Positions 9,848 through 18,709 of a stretch of DNA of 64,000 bases are shown in pieces. Made by a program: the position numbers and the translations under genes. Source of the DNA: Bradyrhizobium sp. in8p8 (GTDB lineage Bacteria; Pseudomonadota; Alphaproteobacteria; Rhizobiales; Xanthobacteraceae); assembly GCF_000426845.1 (NCBI RefSeq), contig NZ_AUGD01000005.1:186001-250000 (forward strand), in the 5' to 3' direction. Each line of letters starts with the position of its first letter. Position 1 is the first letter of the stretch. Below the pieces are notes generated by a model, which did no database searches, had not been told where the DNA came from, and saw nothing but the letters and a program-made list of their open reading frames with translations.

Positions 9848-10588
9848 TCAGCTGCTCAGGGAAACCGTGACCGCTTCAGTCCTCGGCGTGAACAGATAGC
9901 CGCCTGAGCGTACCGTCTTGATCATGGTGGGATCGGCCGGGTTCGGCTCGATCTTGCGGCGGATGCGGCTGACCAGCACGTCGATGGAGCGCTCGAACGC
10001 GCCGGTGTTGCGGCCCTGCGTGAGGTCGAGCAGGCTGTCGCGCGACAGCACGCGGCCCGGCCGTTCGCAAAAGGTGCGCAGGAGATCGAACTCGGCGCTG
10101 GTCACCGCCACGCGTGCGCCTTCCGGATTGCGCAACTCGCGCAGGCGAAGATCGATGCGCCAGCCGTCGAAGGCGAGCGTCGAGGCGCCCTCGATCGCGC
10201 TCGCCGCCTGCGCGGCAGCCTGGCGGCGCAGCACCGCGTTGATGCGGGCGAGCAGCTCGCGCGGGTTGAACGGCTTCGGCAGATAGTCGTCCGCGCCCAT
10301 CTCGAGGCCGACGATGCGATCGACGTCCTCGCCGCGTGCGGTCAGCATGATGATCGGCGTCTGCGATTCGGCGCGGACCTTGCGGCAAAGGCTGAGGCCG
10401 TCCTCGCCGGGCAGCATGACATCGAGAATGATGAGGTCGACGCGGTGATCGGTCATGGCGCGGGACATCTCGCGGCCGTCGCTCACGGCGGTGACGTTGC
10501 ACGCGTTGTTGCGCAGGTACTTCGCGATCAGCGTCCGCGTTTCGCGGTCGTCCTCGACGACCAGGATGTTGGGATTGGAAATGGCCAT
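9848..10588 (-). CDS. OmpR-family response regulator
   Basis: A 246-residue regulator with a receiver domain (acidic pocket E12-D13-D14, phospho-acceptor D56, T83, K105) and a C-terminal OmpR winged helix ending in IKTVRSGGYLF. I chose the ATG at 10588 (MAISNPNILVVEDD) because the frame upstream has no receiver-like residues. It is first in a two-gene operon with the kinase at 8510-9841. Confidence 0.95.
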   Translation of the reverse strand: MAISNPNILVVEDDRETRTLIAKYLRNNACNVTAVSDGREMSRAMTDHRVDLIILDVMLPGEDGLSLCRKVRAESQTPIIMLTARGEDVDRIVGLEMGADDYLPKPFNPRELLARINAVLRRQAAAQAASAIEGASTLAFDGWRIDLRLRELRNPEGARVAVTSAEFDLLRTFCERPGRVLSRDSLLDLTQGRNTGAFERSIDVLVSRIRRKIEPNPADPTMIKTVRSGGYLFTPRTEAVTVSLSS

Positions 10589-10769
10589 GCGTTCTGTTTG
10601 TCCAAAATTCGGGCCAAATGGCGAAGATTTTTGTTTCAGATTGTTTCTGTCCGCCTGTCCGCAACGGGCGGCAATCGAGGTGGTGTGGAGCGGCAAGATC
10701 TCGTTAAGGCCGCTAACCATAGCGTGGAGTCGTCAAGCAACGAAACCCCGCAAGATCCACGGAGCCATC

Positions 10770-11339
10770 ATGACCTCGATCTCGGCGGCTTCCGCCGGCA
10801 GCTATCAATCGCCGCTCCAGCGGCTTCAGCAGGAACTGCAATCGCAAGTCTCCGCCGGCACGATCTCGTCGACGGACCAGTCCGCGCTCTCGACGGCCCT
10901 GACGGATATCGACACGGCGCTGCAGCAGAGCCGATCGAGCGGCCAGTCGAGCGGTACGCGTCCGTCGAAGGAGGCGATGCAGTCGAAGATCGACGATCTC
11001 ATCTCGAACGAAGTGTCGAACGGGACGCTGACCTCCGATCAGGCGGAGGAGCTGAAAAGCGTGTTTCAATCCGCCTTCGCGAGCGGTCCCGCCAGCGCGG
11101 GTGGACCCGGTGGCGCAGGTGGCCCGCCGCCCGGACCGCCGCCGGACGACAGCTCTTCGGATTCGGCGACGACGGATTCGACGAGCAGCAGCTCGACCGA
11201 GCAGACCACGGCCGAGATCCTCCAGCAGTTCCTGCAGGCGCTGCAACAGTCGCAATCGTCGGCATCGTCCTACGGCGCCAACGGCAATTCATCGAGCAGC
11301 TCGAATTTCTCCGCGCTGCTGATCGACTTCACGAGCTGA
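10770..11339 (+). CDS. Ser/Gln-rich hypothetical protein
   Basis: A 189-residue protein I do not recognise. The first half is helical with SPLQRLQQELQSQVSAG and a recurring I(S/T)SxxxxxLxxAL pattern, two similar blocks with the phrases AGTISSTDQSAL and NGTLTSDQAEEL. The middle is a Gly/Pro linker (about 108-123), and the end is very Ser/Thr/Gln-rich. There is no signal peptide. GGAGCC lies just upstream of the ATG. The paired SS/TSDQ blocks recall short helix-loop-helix repeats, but no calcium-binding loop is visible. Confidence 0.65.
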   Translation: MTSISAASAGSYQSPLQRLQQELQSQVSAGTISSTDQSALSTALTDIDTALQQSRSSGQSSGTRPSKEAMQSKIDDLISNEVSNGTLTSDQAEELKSVFQSAFASGPASAGGPGGAGGPPPGPPPDDSSSDSATTDSTSSSSTEQTTAEILQQFLQALQQSQSSASSYGANGNSSSSSNFSALLIDFTS

Positions 11340-11555
11340 CCCGAGCCAAGCGAGGTCGGCGCGGTCCTCGCCGCGGTCATGCGTCGCCCAGGACGTATGA
11401 TCGTCGGCGGGAACCGTGCATCGCAGAATGTTCCTGAGTGACGCAGGAACAAGCCTCGCCTGCTCGCATCGCGCGACGAAATTGTGGCGCGCACGGAACC
11501 GGGCGAGATCAGAGCTGTTTTCTCCGCACGAGTTTTCTGTGAAGGAGAGGACAAC

Positions 11556-12104
11556 ATGATGAAGTCGATCGTTGCCGGCCTCGCCGGTACTGCACTGCTC
11601 ACCACCGTCGCGTTTGCGCAATCGCCGACCGCCACCGGCGACAAGGCTGCGCCTTCGGCCACGGCCCCGACGACCTCCACATCCACGACGGCGTCGACCA
11701 CGGCGTCCGGCCAGTGGCGCACGTCCAAGATGGACGGCCTGAAGGTCTACAACGAGGCCAACGAGAACATCGGCACGATCAATGATCTCTTGATGGACAA
11801 GAACGGTGACATCAAGATCGCGGTGATCGGCGTCGGCGGCTTCCTCGGCCTGGGCGAGCATCTCGTGGCCGTGCCCTATGAGAAGCTGAAGTTCGTCAAC
11901 GAGCCCGTTGCCTCGACCACGGCGAACATGGGCACCAAGCCCGCCGGGACCGCCGGTACTACGACCGGCGCTGCGACCGGCACCGACAGGCCCGCGGCGA
12001 CCGCGACGACGTCGTCCACGTCGAAATGGTATCCGGACCACGCCGTTTTCAATGCGAGCAAGGACGAGCTGAAGAACATGCCGGAGTTCAAGTTCTCGGA
12101 ATAA
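11556..12104 (+). CDS. Secreted PRC-barrel domain protein
   Basis: A 182-residue exported protein. The signal peptide is about 1-21 (ending VAFAQ), then comes a Thr/Ser/Ala-rich spacer, and then a PRC-barrel spanning about 55-115 (KVYNEANENIGTINDLLMD, IAVIGVGGFLGLGEHLVAV). A second Thr/Ala-rich linker precedes the C-terminal FKFSE. Such proteins are common in alphaproteobacterial periplasms with no defined reaction. The start at 11556 has a clear GAAGGAGAGG upstream. A strong hairpin terminator follows. Confidence 0.85.
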   Translation: MMKSIVAGLAGTALLTTVAFAQSPTATGDKAAPSATAPTTSTSTTASTTASGQWRTSKMDGLKVYNEANENIGTINDLLMDKNGDIKIAVIGVGGFLGLGEHLVAVPYEKLKFVNEPVASTTANMGTKPAGTAGTTTGAATGTDRPAATATTSSTSKWYPDHAVFNASKDELKNMPEFKFSE

Positions 12105-12128
12105 TGTAGCTCCGACGCTCCAACGAAG

Positions 12129-12152
12129 CGCGCCCGGTTTTCACCGGGCGCG
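12129..12152 (+). terminator. Intrinsic hairpin terminator, probably bidirectional
   Basis: CGCGCCCGGT and ACCGGGCGCG form a perfect 10-base stem with a TTTC loop, followed by TTATCGCTTCTTT. It lies 25 bases after the PRC-barrel stop and faces the end of the convergent DUF4403 gene. Confidence 0.8.
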
Positions 12153-12185
12153 TTATCGCTTCTTTGTGGAGCGCCATCTGGTGGC

Positions 12186-13754
12186 CTACATCCCCGACAG
12201 CTTCGTCACGAAAACGTTCAGCGTGCCGCCGGCTTCCGCGACCACGCGAAGCGTCTTCGAATCGAAGGCGATGTCGGCGAGAGTCAGGCTGTCGATCTTG
12301 GCCTCGACCCTAAGGCCATCCTCGATCTTCTGATAGTCCGCGATCACGGCGGCGATCTTCTCGCGCGCATTGGCGGCGATCGGCTTCAGATCGAGCGTTG
12401 CTCTCTGCAGCAGCGCCTGCTGCATCTGCGGCACCACCGCGCGCGCGGCGGCGCCGAGCAGACCGAACGCCGCCTCGGATTCCACCGCGAGCTCGATGTC
12501 CGTCAGGCGCAGCGTTTGCCGCGCCTGGTCGAGCACGGGCCGGCCCCAGATGTGCACCGTCGCCTCGGCGCCGAGGCCGAGCCAGCTCTTCTTCTCCTTC
12601 GCTTGCACCAAAAGCGAGATCAGCAGCCGGTCACCCGAGGGTGTCACGTTGGCGCTCCTGACGGTGACGTCGACCGGGCCGGAGCCGTCCTCGGGATAGG
12701 TCCGGCCCACCATCTGGGCTGCGATCAGCTTGTTGATCTCGGTGAAGGGCACGTCGATCGGCACGCCGATGTTCACGCCCGTGCCGGTCGGCGGCACGAT
12801 CGAGATCTTGTCGGGGAAGGGGCAGTCGGGTTTGGTCGGTGTCGAGGTCACGCGTGTCTCGGCTTCGAGGCCGAGCAGCAGCGTCACGGCCTGCGCGTCG
12901 ACGCGCGGCTGCGCTGCGATGGCGCGGACCGGCTTCATCTCGAGCCAGAGCGGCGGCAGTGCGGCTGACGAGCCCGAGCCTTGCAGCGGAATCGAGCGGC
13001 ACGCCTTGACCCATTGTGCCCTTGCATTGTCGCGCAGCGAGGGATCGTTGCGGATGCGCTCGGAGACCGCGTTGATCTGCTCGCCGACGGTCTTGTCGAT
13101 CAGCGGCTTCACCTGCGCCGGCACGTTGACCCTGGCGCCGGCGACGTTGAGGTTGGTGTCGCCGAGATTGACCTGGGCGCCGAGATTGGGCTCCAGATGC
13201 CAGGCGGCCGCGAGCTTGGGACGCGAGGTGACGACCACGTTGCCCTTGATCTCGGCGTTGGCGTTCAGGTTCTTGATGTTGACCGCGCCGATCCGTTTTG
13301 CTGCGTCACCGCCAAGCACGCTGCCGAGCGCGTCGCCGAGTGCGCCGGTGGCTTTCGACGATAGCGAGCCCGTGACGTTCAGCCTGCCGGTGAGCGGCGT
13401 CGAGATCGTCAGCACGTCCTTGTCGCCGCTGGTCGCCATTGGCCCGCGCACGGCGGACCAGCCGATATCGGCGTTCTCCAGGATCTGCGAGATCGGGTTG
13501 TCGGCCTTGCCGGCAAAATTGCGCGGCGCGGCCTTCTCGGCCTGCTCGCGGATCGCAGACAGCGCGATAGCCACCGGCGCGATCACGATAGAGCTCTTCG
13601 AGGCGGGCGGAAGCGGCGGCAGTTGCGCGACCGGGGGTGCCGAATTCGTCGCCCGCGGCGACAGCAAATCCATTGCCTTCAGGCTGATGAAGAACGACGC
13701 CGCGAGCACAGCGACGCCGACCAGGATAGTCTTCAGATTCAATGTCGGTCGCAT
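12186..13754 (-). CDS. DUF4403 family protein
   Basis: A 522-residue, membrane-anchored, probably periplasmic protein. One hydrophobic helix lies at about 9-26, followed by a Pro-rich linker and a long beta-rich body of repeated amphipathic strands with phrases such as VLTISTPLTGRLNVTG and the lipid-transfer-like VHIWGRPVLDQ. DUF4403 proteins have no settled function; structural similarity to lipid-binding tubular folds is only my suggestion. I chose the ATG at 13754 because GGGGG lies just upstream; an in-frame ATG at 13775 is possible. It follows the beta-propeller gene after 141 bases. Confidence 0.8.
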   Translation of the reverse strand: MRPTLNLKTILVGVAVLAASFFISLKAMDLLSPRATNSAPPVAQLPPLPPASKSSIVIAPVAIALSAIREQAEKAAPRNFAGKADNPISQILENADIGWSAVRGPMATSGDKDVLTISTPLTGRLNVTGSLSSKATGALGDALGSVLGGDAAKRIGAVNIKNLNANAEIKGNVVVTSRPKLAAAWHLEPNLGAQVNLGDTNLNVAGARVNVPAQVKPLIDKTVGEQINAVSERIRNDPSLRDNARAQWVKACRSIPLQGSGSSAALPPLWLEMKPVRAIAAQPRVDAQAVTLLLGLEAETRVTSTPTKPDCPFPDKISIVPPTGTGVNIGVPIDVPFTEINKLIAAQMVGRTYPEDGSGPVDVTVRSANVTPSGDRLLISLLVQAKEKKSWLGLGAEATVHIWGRPVLDQARQTLRLTDIELAVESEAAFGLLGAAARAVVPQMQQALLQRATLDLKPIAANAREKIAAVIADYQKIEDGLRVEAKIDSLTLADIAFDSKTLRVVAEAGGTLNVFVTKLSGM

Positions 13755-13895
13755 CAATCCCCCAAGCCGCCCCATCGGGGATTCTACAGGGCAGGCGAGG
13801 AGGGCGCTAGAGCGCACCGGTGGGGTAGAATTGGGGCGAACAGGTTAACGGCTGCGAACGCGCCCCTCGATACGTATTCAGGCCGCCACTGGTAG

Positions 13896-14534
13896 CTAGC
13901 TGCGCTTCGGACGGCGGATGGCTCTCACGTTGCCGCGATCGCCGCCGCCGCAGAAGAAGCGATCGCCGCCATCAGACTCCAGCCCCGACACGACCGTTCC
14001 GGCGGGCAGATCTAGCTGCTCCATCACCTTGCCGGTTTCGGGGTCGATGCGCCGCAAGTCGCTCTGCTCGTTCTCCCAGGTGCCATGCCAGAGCTCGCCG
14101 TCGACCCAGGTCACGCCGGTCACGAAGCGCTTGCTCTCGATGGTGCGGAGGACCTCTCCAGTTTCGGGATCGACCTGATGGATCTTGCGCTCGCGATATT
14201 GTCCGACCCAGAGCGAGCCCTCGGCCCAGGCAAGACCGGAATCGCCGCCGCCGCCGGGCGCCGGGATGGTACCGAGCACCCTGCCTGAGGCTGCATCGAT
14301 TTTCTGGATGCGATCCTCGGCGATCTGGAACAGGTGCCGGCCGTCGAACGCCGTTCCCGCATGCGCGGCGACGTCGATGGACCGCGCGATGCTGCCGTCG
14401 GCCGGATCGACCGCGTTCAACTTGTCGCCGGATGCGAACCAGACATGCCTGCCGTCATAGGTGACGCCATGCACGGTCTCGACGCCTGGAAAAGGCCCAT
14501 ACTCCGTGACGATCTCGGCGGCTGAACGTTTCAT
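13896..14534 (-). CDS. Beta-propeller (YncE/glutamine-cyclotransferase-like) protein
   Basis: A 212-residue protein made of about five repeats of a four-stranded blade, each with a V(D/N)PxxGxxxR(S/T)I turn (NAVDPADGSIARSI, HQVDPETGEVLRTI, RRIDPETGKVMEQL). There is no signal peptide, so it is probably cytoplasmic. No catalytic motif of glutaminyl cyclase can be confirmed. It starts 36 bases after the upstream regulator and is probably co-transcribed with it. Confidence 0.7.
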   Translation of the reverse strand: MKRSAAEIVTEYGPFPGVETVHGVTYDGRHVWFASGDKLNAVDPADGSIARSIDVAAHAGTAFDGRHLFQIAEDRIQKIDAASGRVLGTIPAPGGGGDSGLAWAEGSLWVGQYRERKIHQVDPETGEVLRTIESKRFVTGVTWVDGELWHGTWENEQSDLRRIDPETGKVMEQLDLPAGTVVSGLESDGGDRFFCGGGDRGNVRAIRRPKRS

Positions 14535-14570
14535 GTGCGCGATCCCTGTTGGATGTGACCTGATCTCATC

Positions 14571-15791
14571 CTACGTTTTCAGAAACGGTCCGGGGAGTAA
14601 CAAGCCTGTCGGGAAACCTGGAATGGGCGGCGTCATCCAGCGGCGCGCCCGGCCGTGTCCGAATGACTGCACCTTGCCGGATCGCGCCAGCTCCTCGAGG
14701 GCGCGCTGCACGGTGCGCGGACTGATCCCGAGCGCAAGCGCGAGCGCCGAGCTCGACCATGGTTCGCCATCGGCAAGAAAGGCAAGAACGGCGGCGTGCT
14801 TCTCCTCGACGGGCCGCGCCAACACGAGGACGTCGCGCGTCTTCCGCGGCGCAAGCACGAAGCCCTTCCTGGTCGCGCTGATGTCGGCCAGAGGTTTGAG
14901 CTTGGTGCGAAGCCGTCCGATTTCGACGCGCAATCGCGCGCGGTGCGACTCGTCGGCGTGCCTGGCTCGAAAAGCGCCCGATATCAGCATCTCGCGCGAG
15001 ACATCCGCGGGCCATGCCTGCGCCAGCAGACGAGCGAGCGCGAACAGCACCGGGCGCGTTCCGAGCGACACGACGACGCCTTGCCTGCGCACGACGTGAT
15101 GAAAGGTGTCCACGAGGAGCGCGGCCGAGGTCGTCAGTCGTTCGACCTCGCCGAGCAACAGCGGATGTTCGCTGCCGCGACAGATCAGGCGAGCTGCGGG
15201 CGCATCGAGGACGAGCTTCGCGCCGTCGACCTCGGCCGCGAGCGCCGGGATTCTCGCCAGCCGTGCTGCGTGAGCTGCGCGGCTGAGTGCCGTGCGCGCC
15301 TCTTTCGTCCTGAGGCGCCTGATTGCAATGCCTGCGACCACAAGCTCGCGGGTGACTTGTGATGCCGGCGGGAGCGGCGTGGGTCGGATTTCGGCCAGCG
15401 TGCGCTCGGCCTCATCAAGGTGCCCAACCAGAAGCAAGCGGCGCGCTTCGACGTGACCCGCATGGGCGGCATTGGCGAGATCGCCGTGCATTTCGAGCGT
15501 CGCGCGTGCTGCCCGGAGGGCCTTCACGGGCCAGCTCAGATTGCGCGAGACCAGCGCGATCTCGGCTTCGGCCACGACGCATCTTGCGCGCGCGACCGCC
15601 TCGCGCGGACCGAAGGCCCGCGCTGCGCTTCGCAGCAGCGCCTTGGCCCTGGCGAGATCGCCGAGTTGCGCCATCGCGATGCCGCGCAGCGCAAGCGACG
15701 GCGCATCGTTGCGCAATGCAACGCGGTTGAGCGCGCCGAGCGGATCGCCGGCCTCCAGCGCGCGCGCCGCGGCGGTGATCAGCGACTCCAT
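14571..15791 (-). CDS. Dual winged-helix regulator with TPR-like N-terminus
   Basis: A 406-residue predicted DNA-binding protein. Residues 1-190 are Ala/Leu/Arg-rich helical pairs like TPRs. The stretch around RARLRVEIGRLRTKLKPL and TRKGFVLAP resembles the recognition helix and wing of an OmpR/SARP-type domain. The C-terminus carries a second winged helix (LALALGISPRTVQRALEELA). The start at MESLITAAARAL is chosen because upstream residues look non-coding; an in-frame extension reaches 15887. It is divergent from the DUF899 gene, a natural target. Confidence 0.75.
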   Translation of the reverse strand: MESLITAAARALEAGDPLGALNRVALRNDAPSLALRGIAMAQLGDLARAKALLRSAARAFGPREAVARARCVVAEAEIALVSRNLSWPVKALRAARATLEMHGDLANAAHAGHVEARRLLLVGHLDEAERTLAEIRPTPLPPASQVTRELVVAGIAIRRLRTKEARTALSRAAHAARLARIPALAAEVDGAKLVLDAPAARLICRGSEHPLLLGEVERLTTSAALLVDTFHHVVRRQGVVVSLGTRPVLFALARLLAQAWPADVSREMLISGAFRARHADESHRARLRVEIGRLRTKLKPLADISATRKGFVLAPRKTRDVLVLARPVEEKHAAVLAFLADGEPWSSSALALALGISPRTVQRALEELARSGKVQSFGHGRARRWMTPPIPGFPTGLLLPGPFLKT

Positions 15792-15934
15792 GTCAATCCC
15801 GCCACACTTGTTACTCCCACCACGCAGCTGTCCGGTGGCAGAAATCGCAGACGGCCAAGAAGGGGCGGCAGGTTCCGCTTCCGGCACGGCGGGGTGTGCA
15901 ACGATGGCCGAGGCAAGAGATTTGGAGAGTGATC

Positions 15935-16726
15935 ATGACATCAGTTGAAAACGCAGGGACCAACGGAGGGACCACCATGCAGACCCCGCCTGTGGTGTCG
16001 CCGCAGGACTGGGAGGCGGCTCGTCTGCAGCTGCTCGTGAAGGAAAAGGCGCATACTCGTGCCCGCGATGCCCTGGCGGCCGAGCGCCGGCGCATGCCGT
16101 GGATGGCAGTGGACAAAACCTATGCGTTCGAGGGGCCCGGCGGCAAGCTCAGTCTGCTCGACCTGTTCCAGGGGCGGCGGCAGCTGATCGTCTACCGCGC
16201 CTTCTTCGAGCCCGGTGTGTTCGGCTGGCCCGATCATGCCTGCCGCGGCTGCTCCATGGTGGCGGATCAGGTCGCGCATGTCGCGCATCTGAACGCCCGC
16301 GACACCACGCTGGTGTTCGCCTCGCGCGCGCCGCAGGCCGCGATCACCAGGCTGAAGCAGCGGATGGGCTGGACCATGCCGTGGGTCACGATCACCGACA
16401 ATTTCGATGCCGATTTCGGCGTCGGCGAATGGCACGGCACCAACGTGTTCTACCGTGACGGGACGCGCATCTTCCGCACCTATTTCGTCAAGAGCCGGGG
16501 CGACGAGCAGATGGGCGGCACCTGGAACTATCTCGACATCACGCCGCTCGGCCGCCAGGAGGTGTGGGAGGATTCGCCGAAGGGCTATCCGCAGACGCCG
16601 ACCTATAAATGGTGGAACTGGCACGACAGCTACACGGAGGGCGCGGCGCCCGACAAGAGATGGGTGGAGATCTCGGACGCCGGCGAGAAGGCCTTTCGCG
16701 AGGAGGCCGCGGGGGAAAGGAAATGA
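15935..16726 (+). CDS. DUF899 family thioredoxin-fold protein
   Basis: A 263-residue soluble protein of the DUF899 family. The thioredoxin-like core starts near 66 (YAFEGPGGKLSLLDLFQGR). The cysteine pair is C103 and C106 in HACRGCSMVADQV. NVFYRDGTRIFRTYF and GTWNYLDITPLG are typical later motifs. A redox role is plausible but unproven. GGAGAG lies upstream of the ATG at 15935. The following membrane-protein gene overlaps it by ATGA. Confidence 0.85.
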   Translation: MTSVENAGTNGGTTMQTPPVVSPQDWEAARLQLLVKEKAHTRARDALAAERRRMPWMAVDKTYAFEGPGGKLSLLDLFQGRRQLIVYRAFFEPGVFGWPDHACRGCSMVADQVAHVAHLNARDTTLVFASRAPQAAITRLKQRMGWTMPWVTITDNFDADFGVGEWHGTNVFYRDGTRIFRTYFVKSRGDEQMGGTWNYLDITPLGRQEVWEDSPKGYPQTPTYKWWNWHDSYTEGAAPDKRWVEISDAGEKAFREEAAGERK

Positions 16727-16995
16727 CCGGTTCGGTCAGCGCGGCCGCCGGCACCGGCCCCGACGGCATGCGGGCCGCGCGCCACCTCGCCAGGTGGCTC
16801 GGGCTGGCGGCCACCCCGACCTTCGCGATCATGGCCGCGTCGACGGCTGTGCTTGGCGACGGAGCGGCGGACATGCTGTGCGCCGGGCAGGGCTCCGTGC
16901 TCGGCGGGATGGTGCCGATGTATCTCTTGATGAGCGCGTTTCATTCAGGGGCGTGGCTGAAGCTGATTGCGGAGCGGAGGCTTCGGCCGTCGTGA
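16723..16995 (+). CDS. Small membrane protein coupled to DUF899
   Basis: A 90-residue protein with two hydrophobic stretches (about 27-45 and 57-78). Its ATG overlaps the DUF899 stop (ATGA), which fixes the start and implies translational coupling. No family is recognised. A dimethyl-type small transporter or redox-linked membrane partner is conceivable but not shown. Confidence 0.65.
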   Translation: MTGSVSAAAGTGPDGMRAARHLARWLGLAATPTFAIMAASTAVLGDGAADMLCAGQGSVLGGMVPMYLLMSAFHSGAWLKLIAERRLRPS

Positions 16996-17005
16996 ACGCC
17001 TCGTC

Positions 17006-17156
17006 GTTTCGAGACGACCGCTTGGCGGTCTCCTCAGGATGAGGCTAACTGTTGGCCGTGCCTTGGCGCGAGCATCGTGGAAGGACTGGCGGCCACTTGC
17101 TCAGCCCTCATCCTGGGGGCCCGCCAAAGGCGGGCATTTCGAAGGATGCGCAGCGA
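17006..17156. repeat. Palindromic intergenic repeat, family D copy 2
   Basis: TTTCGAGACGACCGCTTGGCGGTCTCCTCAGGATGAGG at the left and CCTCATCC...GCCCGCCAAAGGCGGGC...TTTCGAAGGATG at the right are the two halves of the family seen at 98-200, arranged back to back around a roughly 50-base unrelated middle. It lies between the small membrane protein and cytochrome c genes. Confidence 0.6.
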
Positions 17157-17185
17157 CTTCCGAATCGCCGACGTCGGGCGGGCTA

Positions 17186-17605
17186 TTATTGCGAGCCCGC
17201 CTCCTGCAAATACGCCACCACCTTCGCCGCCTCATCGGCCGAGATACCGCCATAGGGCTGCATCTTGTGGCCGGACACGACCTCGTCCGGCTTGACCATG
17301 AAGCGGGTGAGCCTGTCCTGGTCCCAGACGAAGCCGGCTTCTTTCATGGACGAGGAGTAATTGTAGTCCGGCAGCGAGCCGGCCTTGCGTCCGACGATCT
17401 TGTTGAGATTGGGACCGAGGCGATTGTCGCCCTCCCTTATGGAATGGCAGGTGCGGCAGGAATTGTTGAAGGCCTGCTTGCCTGCGTCGTCATTGGCGGA
17501 TTGCTGCGCGAGCGAGGACGGCGCGGACAGCAGCAGCATCAGGGCTCCAGCACCGACGAGGACGTGCAGCCACGGGTTCGGCGAGGATTGCAGGCGTGAT
17601 TGCAT
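17186..17605 (-). CDS. Class I c-type cytochrome
   Basis: A 139-residue periplasmic electron carrier of the cytochrome c2/c550 type. A signal or anchor helix covers about 14-34. The heme motif is CRTCH (50-54), with RLGPNL (62-67) and the probable axial ligand M115 in HKMQPYGG. The C-terminal helix AAKVVAYLQEAG is typical. The start at 17605 has GGAGG five bases upstream; an in-frame ATG at 17617 would overlap that site. It lies downstream of the L,D-transpeptidase with a hairpin between. Confidence 0.92.
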   Translation of the reverse strand: MQSRLQSSPNPWLHVLVGAGALMLLLSAPSSLAQQSANDDAGKQAFNNSCRTCHSIREGDNRLGPNLNKIVGRKAGSLPDYNYSSSMKEAGFVWDQDRLTRFMVKPDEVVSGHKMQPYGGISADEAAKVVAYLQEAGSQ

Positions 17606-17670
17606 TTGCGCCTCCATCGGGACCTGCGCCGCAGCAAGCGCGCGTCGGGGATGCCGAGGGCAAACGAATA

Positions 17671-17694
17671 CGGCCCCGGCGGGTTCCGGGGCCG
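17671..17694 (-). terminator. Hairpin terminator after the L,D-transpeptidase gene
   Basis: CGGCCCCGG (17671-17679) and CCGGGGCCG (17686-17694) form a perfect nine-base GC stem with a six-base loop. Flanking GCAAACG and CGTTTGC can extend it with a bulge. It lies 25 bases past the transpeptidase stop. Confidence 0.7.
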
Positions 17695-17718
17695 TTTGCG
17701 TCACGATGTCCTGTCGCT

Positions 17719-18435
17719 TTACCGCGTTGCGGTGCCGAGGTCTGCGCGGCGCTCCGTCATCGGAAGCACGATCACCTTGGTGCCGACGTTGACGCGGGAA
17801 TAGAGGTCGGTGACGTCTTCGTTGGTCATGCGGATGCAGCCGGAGGAGACACGCTTGCCGATGGTCTCGGGGGCGTTCGTGCCGTGGATACGGTAGATGG
17901 TGCCGCCGAGATACATGGCGCGTGCGCCGAGCGGATTGCCGGGGCCGCCTGCCATGTGACGCGGCAGATACGGCTGGCGAGCAATCATTTCCGGCGGCGG
18001 GGTCCAGGCCGGCCATTCGGCCTTGCGGCTGACCGACTGGATGCCGGACCAGGTGAAGCCTTCGCGCCCGACGCCAATGCCGTAGCGCAGCGCCTGCCCG
18101 TTGCCGAGCACATAATAGAGATAGGTGTTGGGCGTATCGATGATGATGGTGCCCGGCGCTTCGCGCGTTGCGTAGGCAACGGTTTGGCGGCGGAAACGGG
18201 CCGGCAGTTCGACTGCGTCCTGATCCTCGGACGGCGCGGCCTGGTAAGGCGTTGCCTGGTGAGGCTGATAGGGTTCGAACGGCTGCGGCGCGGCCAGCTG
18301 CGGCAGCGGCTGGAAGAACGGGAAGATTTGCATTGGCGCGGCGTTGGCCGCGCCTGCGAACGCGATTGCGGAGATCGTGGCTGCACCGAGCGCGACGGCG
18401 CGCGAATAGGTCTTGAAGGTGTCCAGATTGAACAT
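17719..18435 (-). CDS. L,D-transpeptidase (ErfK/YkuD family)
   Basis: A 238-residue periplasmic enzyme that forms 3-3 peptidoglycan crosslinks or attaches proteins to the wall. The signal peptide is about 1-33 (ANAA), followed by a Pro/Gln-rich linker (37-70). The YkuD domain spans about 95-228 with catalytic H184 (IHGTNAPE) and C200 (SSGCIRM). The ATG at 18435 opens a classic signal peptide; upstream codons look non-coding. A 274-base divergent intergenic region separates it from the glycosyltransferase. Confidence 0.93.
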   Translation of the reverse strand: MFNLDTFKTYSRAVALGAATISAIAFAGAANAAPMQIFPFFQPLPQLAAPQPFEPYQPHQATPYQAAPSEDQDAVELPARFRRQTVAYATREAPGTIIIDTPNTYLYYVLGNGQALRYGIGVGREGFTWSGIQSVSRKAEWPAWTPPPEMIARQPYLPRHMAGGPGNPLGARAMYLGGTIYRIHGTNAPETIGKRVSSGCIRMTNEDVTDLYSRVNVGTKVIVLPMTERRADLGTATR

Positions 18436-18709
18436 TTGATCGCCCCTGTTTGCTCGGTGTCGTTGCTCACCGCGGCACCGTTTCGGTGCTCCGTTGCCTA
18501 AATCACTAACGGAAAAGCGTTTCGGGACATTTGCGCGGAAAACCGAAATTGGTTTCGTGGCCGCAAGGATTGTTTCATGACAGTTTCGTGGCCTTGACGG
18601 CCCGTTAACGAACAAAACAGCCCGCCGACATTTCGATGACGTCACACGCGTGAAATATCCTTCGTTGATGGTCGATGCCTGAGAATCATCAACCTCTCGG
18701 GATTTTCCG

